The translations under genes were made by a program, and so were the position numbers. From positions 380,080-444,079 of the forward strand of contig NZ_JABMJG010000005.1 of assembly GCF_013376045.1 (NCBI RefSeq): a stretch of 64,000 nt of DNA. The letters run 5' to 3'. The stretch is from Variovorax sp. SG517 (GTDB lineage Bacteria; Pseudomonadota; Gammaproteobacteria; Burkholderiales; Burkholderiaceae_C). Positions 60,376-64,000 of the stretch are shown in pieces (the stretch's first letter is position 1; each line of letters opens with the position of its first letter). Below the pieces are notes generated by a model, which was given only the letters and a program-made list of their open reading frames with translations, made no database searches and was not told where the DNA came from.

Positions 60376-61091
60376 GGTTTGCTTCCCGAGGCCGGGACTC
60401 GCCCCGGCAGGCGACCTACTTTTCTTTGCTTCGCCAAAGAAACGTAGGCAAAAGAAAGGCGACCCTACTGTCTGCGACCCCTTCGCTGCGCTACGGGGCA
60501 ACCTGCGGTGCTCGCGTTTCGCGGGGTCTCGCAGAACTCGCTTCGCTCAAACAGCTGCGAGCCCTTATCCGCGAAACGCTGCGCTCCTCGGCGCAGCCAG
60601 AGGGGAGGGGGAACGGGCGGGCCATCGCTGCGCTCGGCCACCAAGGCACGGCAGGCGCTTCGCGCCTGCCGTGCTTGGAATGAGACGGTGGGATGTTGGG
60701 GCCGTGAGGTCGTTGGACCTGTGTGCGATAACAGGTGCGCGTTGCTGAGGACGAGAGCATGTGAACAAGTTGGTGACCCACATCCTCGGCCGAGCGAAGC
60801 GAAGGCCAGTCCAGGCTGTTCAAGAAGCCGAGCGAAGCGATGGCGCGGGGCGCTCCCTTCTGGCTGCGCCGAGGAGCGCAGACGTAGGAGGGATAAGGGC
60901 CGCAGCTGTTTGAGCGCAACGCAGTGGAGCGAGTTCTGCGGACCCCCTCCTACGTCGAGCACCGCAGGTTGCCCGTAGCGAAGCGAAGGGACGCAGACAG
61001 TAGGGTCGCCTTTCTTTTGCCTACGTTTCTTTGGCGAAGCAAAGAAAAGTAGGTCGGCCGCCGGGCCGAGACCCGGCCTCGGGAAACAAAC
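60376..61091. repeat. Large inverted repeat between glgB and glgX
   Basis: The left arm 60376 to about 60660 and right arm about 60820 to 61091 are inverted copies. The outer parts are nearly identical, with shared strings TACTTTTCTTTGCTTCGCC, CGTAGGCAAAAGAAAGGCG and CCTACTGTCTGCG; the inner parts have more mismatches but share AACAGCTGCG and CTCCTCGGCGCAGCCAGA. About 160 bp of unique DNA separates them. The open frames within are shadows. I recognise the CTTTGCTTCGCCAAAGAAA motif as a frequent intergenic repeat in betaproteobacteria. It splits the glg cluster; a full-length RNA across it would fold strongly. Confidence 0.8.
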
Positions 61092-61102
61092 CAAACAAAC
61101 CC

Positions 61103-63274
<2,172 letters not shown>

Positions 63275-63292
63275 GGTGGTCGGGGCTCGGCT

Positions 63293-64000
63293 TCAACCTT
63301 CCCCGGCAGGCGCGCCGAAGAAGACGCCATATGGCGCCAATTGCAGCATGCGCTTTCCGTCTGAGGTGTGGATGACGGAGGTCGCCGCCAGCGGCTGTCC
63401 GACAAGAGGCGCCGGTCCGTCCGGTAACGGCATCGACACGGGCTCGCCGTCGAAGTTGAAGATCGCCTGCAGCGAGGAAGCGCCGTCGCCGTGCCGCTCG
63501 AAGTGGAGCAGCTGCGGCGCCGGCGCGTCGAAGAAGCGGATGGCGCCGGTGCGCAGCAGCGGCTGGGTGCGCCGCCAGTGCAGCAGGGTGCGGCTGAAGG
63601 CGAGCATCGAGTCGGGGTCGGTGGCCTGGCGCTCGATGGCCAGCGGCAGGTGCGGGCCGTACACCGGCAGCCAGGGCGTGCCGGTGGTGAAGCCGCCGTG
63701 GGGTGCTTCAGGCGTCCACGGCATCGGCGTGCGGCAGCCGTCGCGGCCCTTGAACTCGGGCCAGAAGGCGCGGCCGTACGGGTCCTGCAGCAGTTCGAAG
63801 GGCACCTCGGCCTCGGGCAGGCCCAGTTCCTCGCCCTGGTAGATGCTGGCGCTGCCGCGCAGCGAGAGCAGCAGCGCAAGCCAGAGCCGGTCGCGCCGGG
63901 TGTCGGGCGCGCCGCCGCCGCTCCAGCGGGTGGCGACGCGCGGCACGTCGTGGTTCGACACCGCCCAGCAGCCCCAGCCGCTCGTGTGCGCGAGCGCGCT
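63293..64000 (-). CDS. GH13 alpha-glucosidase/alpha-amylase-family protein, C-terminal part
   Basis: The 5' end lies beyond the window; the last 235 or so codons are present and end just before glgB (18-bp gap). The conserved region WAVSNHDVPR is GH13 region IV with the His-Asp pair; the later LLLSLRGSASIYQGEELGLPEA and DGCRTPMPW are typical of alpha-glucosidases and trehalose/isomaltose-type enzymes. The domain ends in a beta-sandwich C-terminus (LLHFERHGDG, FNFDGEPVSMPLPDG). It is first in the cluster order seen here, so it may feed glucose from alpha-glucosides into the glycogen path. The full substrate range cannot be judged. Confidence 0.88.
   Translation of the reverse strand, partial: SALAHTSGWGCWAVSNHDVPRVATRWSGGGAPDTRRDRLWLALLLSLRGSASIYQGEELGLPEAEVPFELLQDPYGRAFWPEFKGRDGCRTPMPWTPEAPHGGFTTGTPWLPVYGPHLPLAIERQATDPDSMLAFSRTLLHWRRTQPLLRTGAIRFFDAPAPQLLHFERHGDGASSLQAIFNFDGEPVSMPLPDGPAPLVGQPLAATSVIHTSDGKRMLQLAPYGVFFGAPAGEG

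Noticed and set aside
60460..61030. CRISPR array, prophage or IS in the 60.4-61.1 kb region
   Set aside because: The arms are inverted, not direct, repeats; there are no regular spacers, no transposase and no target duplications that I can see.

Overview
The window looks like core chromosome of a high-GC betaproteobacterium of the Comamonadaceae, most like Variovorax. This is inferred from the strong G/C bias at third codon positions, the hpf-ptsN-hprK / fur / bamE-dapB-exbBD neighbourhood, a closely DppA-like peptide transporter, and intergenic repeats that I recognise from that family. No phage, insertion sequence, CRISPR array, rRNA or tRNA was seen. About 62 protein genes fill nearly all of the 64 kb. 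The first and last genes run off the ends.

Layout. 1-2.3 kb (minus): start of a solute-binding protein, an FAD amine/amino-acid oxidoreductase and a HAD protein, probably one catabolic operon. 3-5 kb: a double GNAT protein, two facing repeat hairpins, and a GhrA-like hydroxyacid dehydrogenase. 5.2-11.3 kb: class III aminotransferase, Lrp/AsnC regulator, a three-subunit HcnABC/opine-oxidase-like dehydrogenase with overlapping start and stop codons, then a convergent cupin + HAD pair. 11.4-18 kb: GFA protein, YebC, M14 peptidase, PEP-mutase-like lyase, and a biotin uptake system (bioMNY). 18-24.5 kb: a small secreted repeat protein, a membrane protein, a DUF6891-like protein coupled to a VanW-glycosyltransferase fusion, a zinc-ribbon membrane protein, and a flavin oxidoreductase. 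24.6-34.6 kb: two acyl-CoA ligases, mnmA, NUDIX, DUF4019, an OmpR-type regulator lacking its phosphoacceptor Asp, and pntAA-pntAB-pntB transhydrogenase. 34.6-41.1 kb: dppBCDF-dppA and an MTA/SAH nucleosidase. 41-45.3 kb: DUF1275, CorA and a UvrD/Rep helicase. 45.6-51 kb: hpf-ptsN-hprK, fur, bamE-dapB-exbB-exbD. 51.1-52.8 kb: a lipoprotein and a secreted serine protease in overlapping frames. 52.8-64 kb (minus): a glycogen/alpha-glucan cluster transcribed GH13 - glgB - glgX - glgC - glgA - glgP.

How the parts work together. The glycogen cluster covers ADP-glucose synthesis, chain growth, branching, debranching and phosphorolysis. The PTS-Ntr pieces (EIIA-Ntr and HPr kinase) and the ribosome hibernation factor are regulatory housekeeping. 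The dpp operon imports peptides. The 0-11 kb region looks like amine or amino-acid catabolism: two separate FAD systems, a transaminase, an Lrp-type regulator and a transporter protein.

Least explained features: the twin hairpin modules at 3.85-4.09 kb, whose outer and inner stems both differ in ways that keep pairing; the VanW-glycosyltransferase fusion and its two uncharacterised neighbours; the degenerate response regulator; and several perfect palindromes in intergenic DNA, one of which contains the stop codons of two convergent genes. I found no gene set that I can defend as an entirely new system. The VanW-GT locus and the hairpin family are the best candidates.
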